Assembly: GCA_008828725.1 (NCBI GenBank) | Contig: MEHQ01000010.1 | Coordinates: 384,271-448,270 of the forward strand | Origin: Saccharina japonica | Taxonomy: Eukaryota; Sar; Phaeophyceae; Laminariales; Laminariaceae | Direction: 5' to 3' | Length of the DNA: 64,000 nucleotides | Shown here: positions 48,455-58,902 of the stretch, piece by piece | Layout of the letters: each line of letters begins with the position of its first letter | How positions within the stretch are numbered: position 1 is the first letter of the stretch | Position numbers and translations under genes: made by a program | The notes under the pieces: model-generated | Databases searched by the model: none | What the model was told of the DNA's origin: nothing | The model's input: the letters and a program-made list of their open reading frames with translations, nothing else

Positions 48455-49591
48455 GGCGCATATGCACGCCGTCCAGACTCCGTAATGAGCGCGCTCTCTT
48501 GATGCATGCGATCGGCTAGTACGCTTGCAAATTTTGTGCCCTCTACTACGTCCCCCTCGCGCGTCCTTCATTTTTGAGACGTACCCAGGTCAGGTTGTTC
48601 TCTGGACTTTTGTTTTTTTTTCCTAAATATAACACGTGCCGACGCGTAACCATTTTTGTGCGATAATAACGCGTTGCTCCTTAGCGTAGCGTTCATGGCT
48701 TCAGGCTTGAGTACGTATACCCATTGCCCCGTAGATTTCTCTTTGTTTCCATTGCTTAAACAAGATGTGCTTACCTATGTACAGCAGTACAGCAGTGCAC
48801 GTACTATCAAAGTCAGTGTTTCTTATTTTTCGGCGGGAAATGGACCTGCTCGTACGGTACAGCAGAATCCCCTGCCCCCCCCCCCCTACCGTGAAAAAAT
48901 ATTTCTCGCTCCCGGCTACTCCCTGGTCTCCCGCGACCTCTGGCTCCGCAACTTCAGCTCAACCACTCTCCCCTCTGGGGCACACGTTTGGTACAAGGCG
49001 CGCGACGGCCTCTGGTGGCTTGGCAAAATTGCCCACCGCGTTAGGTACCACAAGAAAAGGCTCCACTCGTGCACCGATGGCAGCCCCTAGTCATTTTGCC
49101 AGTTGTTGTCTTTTTCGTTGCCCGACTCAAGAGCACGTACCGGATAATAATTGTTTTTGTTTTTTGGGGCTCGCAGACTGAGTAGGTTTTGCAATAATTA
49201 TCAGTAGGAATTGCGCACACACGCAGACACCGAAACATCGTGCGTGACCACCGCAGAGGAAATAGCTTGGCACGTGGAAAATTTTGCAATTGAGCTGCAA
49301 CAATATGTACGTAGCGATTTGAGAGCCTGATAGCGTTATAATAATTTTCTTGCTGTTATCACGCTATGCCTCCAGTGTCTGCGCATCGTCCCGTGCTCCA
49401 GAGTTTGTTGTTTCATCTCGAGTAGAGATGTTACGGCGGAGTCACAATCGTTGTCAACCATTAGTAATAAACACGTACGACTGCTACGTACGACTGCTGC
49501 CCTTCCTTTCTTTTTTTTTTTTTCTCTCTCTTTTTTTTTCTCGATTCATGTCGCCAGGCTACACATACGTACTGTCCAATCCTTGCCGTAA
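48455..49591. other. Unique 1.1-kb spacer between the two duplicated segments
   Basis: This sequence is present once, between the end of copy 1 and the start of copy 2. It contains a retroelement-like coding relic (48870-49090) and a polypyrimidine run at 49500-49540. Its origin, filler DNA or later insertion, cannot be told from the sequence. Confidence 0.7.
48870..49090 (+). mobile_element. Retrotransposon Pol C-terminal relic (possible)
   Basis: A reading frame ending at 49090 contains LPSGAHVWYKARDGLWWLGK followed by basic residues. This resembles the Tudor/SH3-like tail found after integrase in some algal Ty3-type elements. No integrase core or protease is adjacent, so it would be a fragment. 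The assignment rests on a short motif and memory of the family. Confidence 0.35.
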
Positions 49592-52500
49592 GCCGAGCTT
49601 CCCCGTCATCAGCCCAAGCGCCTCCCTCGAGCCCACCTCGAGGCAGCACCGACACGCGTTCAAGCTCGCGCCACTCACTAGCTTCGCCACATCCATCGAA
49701 GTACCCGCTGCTGGATGCATGAACGGTCCAAGGCGCAAGGCCGAGCCCTTCGCCTCCCCCTGCCCGACAACCACGAGACACCTAGCGCCCTCCGGGTAAT
49801 CTTCGCCCCCCCGGGTCGCATCTCCATGGCGCTCGCTCAAGCACGTTTGGAGTGAGGCAGAAGCGCTAAGGCCTAGCATGAACTCGCCTAGGTCGACGCT
49901 GCGAGCAATGATTTGGTACCATAGCTTCTCCAGCTTCAAGTCGGCGACCCCGGCGAAGGGAGATAGCGACATAACGGTAAGCATGGCTTCATACGCCAGA
50001 TGCAGCGGTTCTGCGGCAAACAAGAAGATGGATGCGTCAAAGGAGAATCGTCAGCTGCTGCCAATTGTTCTGATGACTAGAGGGTGTTGTGCTTCGTTGT
50101 AGCAGACAGGAAGGCCAGCGATGTGCAAGGAAGCTGTCGTAATGACATGGGTCCCTAAACAATGTGGGTATTTGGGTCGTCGCGAAAAACATATCCGGAT
50201 GACAAATGACAGCTCGCCAGCTACGCCGGTGGAACGCCCCAAAACGACATATTTATTCAAGAAGAGGAATAGAGGCACATCATTATTAGTGATCGCTGTG
50301 ATACACACAAACAGCAGCAACTTCAGGCGAGAGAACAAGAAAGCCAGGCGAGACTCTTGCATGGGAAAAGGCGTCAGTATTAATAGTCGCTGCGAGAGCG
50401 ACGGCGAGTACGGTCTGCTCGGAACGCGCGTGGAAATACACCACTCGTACGGACACACGGTAGCACACGATAGCACACGATGTGCTATCCAAATGGTGGC
50501 GCTACGTAGTCACGATCCAACTATGAATAGCACCCTCGACAGTCGACAGCAAAACGCCTTCCCGCCGAGCTTCTACTGCGGACTCCGCAGCTCCATGGTG
50601 TCATAGTCTAACATTATACGACTTGTAGTTATATTTTCGGCTAAAATGTGACTCCAAAAGAACGCCACAGCCACGCCAAAGCCAAGCCAAGCCAACAAGC
50701 CTCTCGTCTCTTCGAAAGGCACGCGTTGGATTGCCGCGGCACTAAACTAGCGATTTTCCCCCCGATGCAGACTGTGTTTGGCCATTGCCACTGCACGTAG
50801 GAACGAGGGGGCGATGAACTAAAGTAACTGCTCTGCCTTTCAAGACTTGAAGAAGAGCCTCAAGTGTGGGGTGTGGGACAAACCCAAGTATCGTGGAAGC
50901 TTTTATCGCGATTTCAGCAACGGGTGCGCGTGCTGTGAAGACAAAGACGCAGAGGCAACCCATCTACAGCAGTAGACCTACTTGGCTAAGAATACCAACC
51001 TGGTGCACTACGTAATGGTAAAGAGGTTAAGACCCAAGAAGCAGAAAAGGCCGTGCGTATCATATATACGCCGTGTGGATTTTATTAAGCTCGTGTAATG
51101 TGGTGATGTGGTGGTACACGACCGAGTGGAGGGTTCGTTATCCGTAAAGGCAGCCCAACTGCAGCTACGGTACCATAAGCGTGGCTGGATAGGGTAAGGA
51201 CGGGCCTGTGGCTCTCGCAGGATTGCCTTGTCACAGCACGCACCAGTTTTATCTACTCGTATGTACGTACTGCTGTACCAGGTATCATACTTCGAAGTAC
51301 TTTTATGTATGCTGTTATAAGGATTACCCTGGGCTGGGTGATCGATCGATCGTTGACCCCTATAGCTCAACAGGTAATACCCTCACAATGCGCAGGTGGA
51401 ACAAATGTCGAGAGGTTTACATTTGCATTTACAAGAGTTTAGACTTTACCCTACCCGGTCCGATGTGCGACGGAGAAAGCGTGCTGCGATCTCATCAATC
51501 GTAACTCTACTCTGTCTCGAAATACAAGGACATTTTGGGGGCCCTTCGGTCAAAAAAGTACTCGAGTCTACTAGAAAAAAAACGTATTTTCGTCATTTTT
51601 ACAGCATTATTCGTTCTGGTACAATGACACCGTATCAGTACTCCCTACGGAACACGGTATAGCTCCAGTTGTAATGCTCAGACCTGCTCCCGACCAACGT
51701 ATATCGTAGCTTGTTCGTTATAGTCTCTAGGAGATGTTGGGGCTCTTAGATCTGCAAGGGAGTGCAGGAATTGCTGTGTTTGCATCACGAAACGAAAGTG
51801 CTCAGCAGCAACGATTTTTGATCGTTTCGGAGCTCCTGTTTGGTATCTACACTTTGCTGTGGCCACGTATATAGGATGTTACGAACGGTCGAACTAGAGG
51901 CCCAGGTTGGTTCACCTACTATTAATAGTGCTTGGCGTCCTCGTCGACAATCTGAGTTAAAACAGCAGTTGTGAGCAGCCGGAGAAACTGCCATTTTTCA
52001 AAATCGTCTTTGGGTACCAGGGGTATGGCGAGTCGGTTTTGAATAAGAGGCATTTTTCATGACGAACAAGGCGTCGGATCAAAATCCGGCGCCCGAGACA
52101 CAAACGTTGACCATGACCTATACTGTCGGAAACCACTCATAGGGCGTGGGTCTGACCATTATAACTGGGCAAATGTCGTTTTCCGTACGTATGTAGTCAT
52201 GAAAAGGTAGAAATTATACCAGAAATAGTATGGCAACTGAAAAAAAAACGCGTACGAGGTGTTGTTTTTTATTTGCTCTAAATATGTTTCGCCTGAAGGG
52301 GCCCCTTTAGTTCTAATTCTCAGACTGCCGACCGATGAGTAGTTTTAGAGAGCGTACTGTAGTAGGTCATGGCCAACATTTGTGTCTCAGGAGGCGTATC
52401 GACCAGACGCCTTTTTCACCGCGAAAAGTGCCTCTTACTCAAAAACGAATCGCCATACCCCTTGGTACCCAAAGACGACTTTGAAAAATGGCAGTTTCTC

Positions 52501-53698
52501 CGGCTGCTGATACTGTTTTAACTCAGCTTTTCGACGAGTACGTCGAGCACTATTAATAGGAGGTGAACCTACCTGGGCCTCTAGTTCGACCGTGCGTAGC
52601 GTCCTACGTGGCCACAGCAGAGTGTAGATACCAAACAGGAGCTCCGAAACGATAACAAGTCTTGCTGCGGAGCACTTTCGTTTCGTAATGCAAACACAGC
52701 AATGCCTAGGCTCCCTTACAGATCCAAGAGCCCCAACACCTCTTAGAGACTACGAGTAACGAAAAAGCTATACGTTGGTCGGTCGGAGGTCTGGGCATTA
52801 GAACTGAAGCTATGCCGTGTTCCGTGAGGAGTGAGGATATGCTGTTATTATACCACAAATAGTATTGCTACTGTAAAAAATACGAAAAATATACTGGTAG
52901 GTTACCAGGCCACGGCGAACTCAGACAGAGCTCTAGCACTAGTATTACACCTATACGTACATATGTACGAGTAGAGCCCCGCTGCGAGTACTGCTACTGC
53001 TACTGCTGCTGCTGTTTAGCAAACAGCAACACGAGCATGATACCCCCGCCACTTGTCATACGTGAAGATGACAGCGACGTTGCTTCTTTGCAAAACCTCC
53101 GAGACATCCGCTTGCTCAAGATCGCCAGAACGCCAAAAATATTCTCTTACTCGTAGCAACTGCGTTGCAAAGCTTAATGCGACCACTCACCAAGGCCTGC
53201 GGCAGTATTCTTCGAGCCCGTCTGAGCGATTCTCAAAAGCCCCTTTGCCTCCTGGTTGGCGATCTCTCGGAGCTTCTTGGGAGAGGCAGCCTTCGATACA
53301 TGAAGCTTCACTTTCCTGAGGTGCAAGCGAAGCTGCTGGACAGTAGCTTCACCTGCACAGACAGACGCCAAGTTACGCGTGACAGCCAGCGAGTGTTTGC
53401 TTGCTTCGCTTTGTCGAGCACTAGTCCTGAGCCGCGTGAGATCAGCATCCCGGCTAGACGTGAGGGGGGGGGGGGTGCGGATGCGCTCGAGCGCCTAAAA
53501 CTGCCTGGCCTGGTCCAGGGTTCAGCTGTGTTTCTCTCGTATTTCTAAACGTATTCTACGTACCAAAAGTGGCGGTTGGTTGCCTTGTGTCTTACCTTTG
53601 TCGTTGTACGTGATGCTATTCAAATTCCCTTTCGCAAGCGCTCGGCCACCGTGGAGGCTGAGGTTGGATAGCTGGCCGATTAACTCATCTATATCCAT
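49559..53698 (-). pseudogene. 3'-truncated separase copy (exons 1, 2 and part of 3)
   Basis: Exons 53698-53596, 53352-53191 and 50010 to the duplication edge at 49592 match the intact gene, with the same splice sites. Past the edge the frame continues for a few new codons to a TAG at 49559-49561. The predicted product has 238 residues, about 229 of separase N-terminus plus a novel tail of nine or ten residues. It has no protease domain. Promoter and start codon are intact, so transcription is possible. The new tail also contains a GTACGT that could act as a donor. Confidence 0.85.
51535..52894. mobile_element. Composite foldback elements, duplicated copy
   Basis: Copy of 43281-44640 at offset 8254, with three A/T to G/C transitions (52373, 52406, 52594). 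It lies in the intron of the truncated separase copy. Confidence 0.75.
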
Positions 53699-54194
53699 CA
53701 CGCCCCAGTGGGTATTGCGCTCACGGCGGGAGAGTTCCGCTTTCTTGGTCTGCCCCCACTGGTTTAGCTGCTATGCTGGAGTTCATAAAATTCTGGAGGC
53801 CGATGCGTACATGTAATTCAGCGGTTTCGCCGGTTTCTTTTTTCGTTTTCGGCTCGAGTTCGTGTGTACGAAGCACATGGGATGGGCAGACCGAGACGCG
53901 AAACGCGACTCTCTGTTGTAGAGTAAAAACCGTGCAAGCAGACGATGACACCATACTCGTACGAATACGGACCGGTTGTCTTGGAACCACATCCTCCCCA
54001 GATACCATTCCACGAAACAAATTTAAGACGTCACGGGCGTTGCTGTGATCGACAACGACAAGAAAAACGAGCTTGATCGAGCATCGTGATCGCGTTGCCG
54101 CTGATAATACGAGAGCAGCTTTGCTACCTGAGACGACGTCAACCCATTTGTCGTATTTGCGCTCGGTATTTGGGACGCAGCTGATATCAAAGAT

Positions 54195-55372
54195 ATGACA
54201 GGTGGTGTGGTCGAGCTCATCACCGCAAGGTTTTTGATGCTTGTGTTGCACTTGGTCGCAACTTGCACATTTTTCTACTGCAAGATACCCCTTTTTCAGA
54301 TCGAGATAGATCCAGCGAAGTCTGATGCCGAGCGGCAGGAGCAGTACGAGCATATCGACGCATGGTAAGTGCCGCCTCGTACGAGTACAACAGTAGTGCG
54401 CAGTGTAGAGCAGTACGTGCTGTCGCAGAAGGTACTTGGTTGGCGATGTCGTCGTCCGTATGATGACCTCTGTCTTTGAGGTTATGGCTGCCGTCGTTAA
54501 CCAGCTAAACTTTGCTTGTCGTCGTCTCTGCGTTTTTACAGGATGACTGCATTGCTGGCGCTGGCAATACTGTGCATCGCGGTAGAACTGGCTGGAGTTC
54601 TTTCCGGGTTCACCTTTCATCAGAAAAACGCAAACGTCGTGTCAGCTCTGGCACATCTACTGGGGTTCCTGTCGACAATTTCGATGATTCTCAACGGGTG
54701 GACAGTAAATGTGTATCCATTTGTGTTCGCATTTTGCAGGTGAATACGACCCAAAAACAGAAAGATGTACTGGTATTACAGTAGGACGTGCGTAAACGCG
54801 CCGAAAAAATGGGAATTTCAGGGCTTTGTTGCACGGTCCCAAACCTCGCCGCGGTTCGGTTATCTATTCGTGCACGTCTACGCTCCTACGGATCGGCTCG
54901 TTTCGAATCTTGTCATGTCAAAATCCTACTACTCAGTGAGATGCGGGCCTCGCAAATCCAAACGCTTATTATACGATTCGGTTCGGTTCGGTTCGGTTCG
55001 GGACCGTACATGCCATATTCCTACAGTACGGTTCGGCGCGGTTATTTCACCCGACGGTAAAAAATGTACTTTTCGGTCCGGTTTCGCATGTAGCGAGGAA
55101 TCGTGACAGCGCCCTGAAAGTTGGCCTTGGCATCTTGGCGTTCGCACTGGACTGCGGCTCGTCGCTGAACGGGTTTTCTATTTACAATACTACGTACGCG
55201 TAATTAATTCAAACGTTCAAGCTTCGCATACTCTGTATATGAGCACGTATACAGGTCGAGCACTCACCGTAGTGTCTTGCAATCCTCTCCACCCTTGAAC
55301 AGCTTACTGCCAGCCGGATTCGATGCCTCGTGGTGGACGTTTCAGGCGTGCACACGAAAATTCAAGCGATAG
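54195..55372 (+). CDS. TMEM107: TMEM107, copy 2 (three exons, intact)
   Basis: Exons 54195-54364, 54542-54739 and 55303-55372 have the same coding sequence as copy 1; the one-base deletion and the 55006 substitution between copies fall in intron 2. The 145-residue product is therefore identical to that of 45941-47119. It has the same 496-bp upstream region, so both copies may be expressed. Whether two real copies exist depends on the assembly being right. Confidence 0.85.
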
Positions 55373-55941
55373 GAGCGGGTCTCAAGGTCACATGGACTCA
55401 ACTAATGTCGTTGAGCAACAAGCTGCACGACTCTCGCGGAAGACTATCACGACGTTTAGGCAGAGCTCAGCACCGTCTCCTGATAGAACGGCCAAATCGC
55501 GCTACAGTACAAAAACGCCCTATAGTGGTACACATGTATACCGAGCATATGATGGAGAAAATACTTCGCAGTATCACAGTTTTAGTTTAAGTTGTCCGTG
55601 GTGCCTAGAGTACGTCAGCTTGGTCGATCATGAGCGGTTTTAGAGTATCAGAGTGGTGTGGGCCACGTCGCGATGTCTGGCCCCTGATATACCACCCTAT
55701 AAATAAATTAACGCACATAGAGAACATTTCACGACAGTAATTTTCGCACCCGCGCAACCCGGCCTCTCTTTATTTGTGTTGAGGTCGTAACGGTAGTGGT
55801 TTCGTTTTTAGATTTCTGTTTGGCGAAATGTTGTTGTCCCAAGCGAAGTCAACAACCCCCCCTTTAGGCAGTATTAGGACTGCACTCCCGGTGTAGAGAC
55901 AAAATGCTTGGAATTTGAGTCAGATTTAGGTTTCTGTACAG

Positions 55942-56258
55942 GTCGCCCCAGGAGTCTAGTGGTTAGCCTCGAAAACTACTAAGGTCGAAGGTCATGGCTT
56001 CGAGTCCTGCCATGTTGTGATATTCTTTATTCTGAACCCAATCGACTGCAGAAAGCGCCTGACATGTGTACGCACAATTTGTCGCGAGTCGACGAGGGAA
56101 GAAGTGTGCTGACTTTTTCTCGCGATGGAAAGGAGGCACGTACCGTAGTGGGAAGGGGAAAGAAAAGCCTGCTTTGTGACCCCGGATCTGAGTTACGACG
56201 ATGTAGGGAGGGAGAAGAGTAAGAATATCAAAGATAAGATATGAGGCGGGGGGGGGGA
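55942..56258 (+). mobile_element. tRNA-derived SINE (copy in duplication unit 2)
   Basis: Same element as 47689-48005, differing by one A to G at 56127. It is present because the whole segment was duplicated, not through separate insertion. Confidence 0.78.
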
Positions 56259-56707
56259 AACTGTTTGTAGCAGTACCAGGGTGTTGAGCCTTTTCTCGGT
56301 CGACACATACCAGGCATCATTTTTGCTCAAGATGTGTGCGGCGTAGCGTTTGGTGCTCTACTGAAAACTGCCTGGTGCATTCTGGGATTGCTTTCTGTAA
56401 TGTAAGCGGGAGTTGGTGTTAACCGCTACATGCTACAAAAAATACCTGGTTTGTGTTGCCCACCACTCGAGCCTCCACTGATCATGTACTGTATGCATGT
56501 ATGTGTCTACGAGAGTTCAGAAAACTGTCCTTTCCGCCCATGAGCGTCAACATGCAGCGCAACTAATAATGCAGGCTGCGAGGCGAGGGATTTTGTTAGA
56601 TAAACGCAATAACCACCGAGCTAAAAGTCAGCATCTAACTAAATCAGCGCTGACTTCTGGCTCAGTGGGTGTTATGGCTGACTTTTATCTCAGTGCTCTT
56701 ATGGTGA

Positions 56708-58902
56708 TTATCCAACAAAGCCAGAATCGTTCGAGAAACGATATGTGGGTATGCCGCTGCATGCCGAAGGGGGGGGGGGGGGCGTCGACCTCTGCGTGAC
56801 GTAGAATGCTGCGCGTGACCGGTCCCACCTTGACTCTTGAATCAATTGGAGTGGTGCTCAGCCCCGCCGAGGGGGGGAAGGGGGGTGTACTTCATTTTCA
56901 TGCATGGCCGTAGTCGTATGTCCATAGACCCTCGCATCCCTAAAATGCCGGGACGGAGCATCTCGGGTTTTCACCGACCAGGCAGACATTGCTAGCACCA
57001 AGCGCGAAGCGCCGTGAGAGGGGGGGGAGGGGGGGGTGTACTCATGTCGTGCACGGCTGGTGCATGGTCGTAGTCGTATGACCTATAGACCCTCGCACCT
57101 CTGCAACCGGAGAGAGGGGGGGGGTGGCGGGGGCTGTAGCTTCTCCCCGGTCGGTGGCCACACCCTTCTCCAGTCATGTTGTCGTCACTGCCATGGTCGT
57201 CGGTCTTGGGGACGGGACGGCGGTCGCGGTAATCTAGTTAGCAACCCTGGAGGTGTCGGTGATGCCTGCTGCTTTGGTGGCCTTGTCGGACCATGCTGCC
57301 GTTGCACCAGCTGCTGAGAGTAACTGTTTTGGTGGCAACGACGGGTGTGCTGTTGATATACTGTTAATTCGACCGGGCTGCTGAGAGCAACTGTTGTGGT
57401 TGTAACGACGGGTAGGTGTGCTGTTGATGCTGTTAATCCGACCGTATCGGCGGTTGTCGGTGGAGACGGGGGAAGCATCCTCACACGGCGAGGGGGGTCA
57501 TCGTTGCGGCGCCACTCTACTGTAGATGCGTGGGAGGGATTTGCGAAGCTGACGATCAGCACAAGCGGCGGAAAAACGGCGACGGCCGTCGATGGAGCTG
57601 CAGACTGTCCTCCGACGGGAGCGACTACAGCAGTACTATATACTATACCACGTGCGTGCGTAGTGAAACCGGTATGATATGCTGCGCACGGCGTTCGCCA
57701 CAACAGTTGATACGTCGTATGTTATGTATGTGTGACTCATTCTTCCAGCCAAATATTCATCGTATGTATGTTGCACGATGAGTATACTGCTATTATAGTA
57801 TATCATATGAACTCGAGTATAAGTGGTGTAGTTGATGGCGTCCTGGAGTGCAGAGAAGGTGGTGTGCTAAAGGGACGCGTACGAATGTTTATGTGTGTTT
57901 GCTGTTGATCGATAACTCTCAGAATATTCCTCGTGCTCGTATTAGAGTATGAAATAAGCATTTTTATTCTGACTGACGTACACTGCTGTATACTATGTGT
58001 ACGAGCACACCACCAGCACCCTTGGGGCGATACATATGTTTCGTGATGGAGAACGTACGCGCACCATATATCTGTGTCTGTGAAGGCTTTTGTATGGCGA
58101 TACAGTATGCCGGTTTTTTTTCCCAGCCCGTTTGGGGGTAAAGGAGGGGAGAGGGTGTTGGCCAGGTGTACGAAGCTTTGTTTTTTTGGGTGCCCCGAAA
58201 AGGGGGCCGCACATACTTTTCTTCGCCTGCGCCAAAACAAGAAGAAGAAGGTGTGGCAAGTCGCACATAGTGACTCCAGCACAACATGGTGCGCTAAGCG
58301 GAACTCTCGCAAAAAAGTTGCGCCAACACACCGCCTCACGCCCTTAGTAACCCCTTGGTACGTGTACGAGGTATACATACATGCTGCTTGATGCTTTTCC
58401 TGGCAGCATCATCATGTGGATCCAAAACAAGAAGAAGATCGGTATCATTCATCTTCATCCTGCTTGGATTGGTGACTGAGAGTCGAGGACACCACAGCAA
58501 TAAAAAGTGCCCGACCGTTTGAGAGATGGATTGAACAACCGCATCTCTATCAAAATCGATGTACCCCCAGAAGCAATTGCAAGGAAGAACTCGTTCTACA
58601 ACACGACCGTGGACTTCGAGCTGCTGCTGCTGTATACTATGCGCATACGATACGGTTCCTCACGGCACGAAGGCACGAGGAACGTTTTTTTCAAATATAA
58701 TTATTTTGAAAGTTCGGACAATTGCCACTTGAGGTTTCACTTGCTTTCGCAGGCGTTATTGCTTGTTTATCGACCCGGTTTGGAGTTTCTCTCGGGTGGG
58801 TCCAAACTTCGCTACCATTCATCTCACCCTACGGAGGGTGTTTCCTCGCCGACTCTCTGGCTTTGGTCACCCTGCGGCAAGGACGCACGGGTGTCAGAGA
58901 GG
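56708..58902. repeat. Intergenic region with poly-G-headed repeats and a 70-bp tandem duplication
   Basis: Units at about 56868-56970 and 57014-57130 share a poly-G head, TGTACT(T)CAT, ATGG(C/T)CGTAGTCGTATG and CATAGACCCTCGCA. At about 57306-57447 a unit of about 70 bp (CTGCTGAGAG...GTTAAT(T/C)CGACC) occurs twice in tandem with several differences. Long frames on both strands here are compositionally biased and match nothing I recognise. The last few hundred bases are probably 5' UTR and promoter of the DHHC gene. Confidence 0.6.

Larger units (their letters stand above)
49592..56707. repeat. Large direct segmental duplication, copy 2 (7116 bp)
   Basis: Second copy of 41338-48454. It has G or C at each of the six positions where copy 1 has A or T, and one A fewer in an A-run near 54754. 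It carries TMEM107 whole, the shared promoter, separase exons 1-2, truncated exon 3 and all intronic transposons. Confidence 0.97.

Noticed and set aside
57185-57703. 172-codon frame on the minus strand
   Set aside because: Built from Pro/Thr/Val-biased low-complexity sequence over a tandem duplication; nothing recognisable.
57803-58378. 191-codon frame on the minus strand
   Set aside because: No domain; likely chance frame upstream of the DHHC gene.
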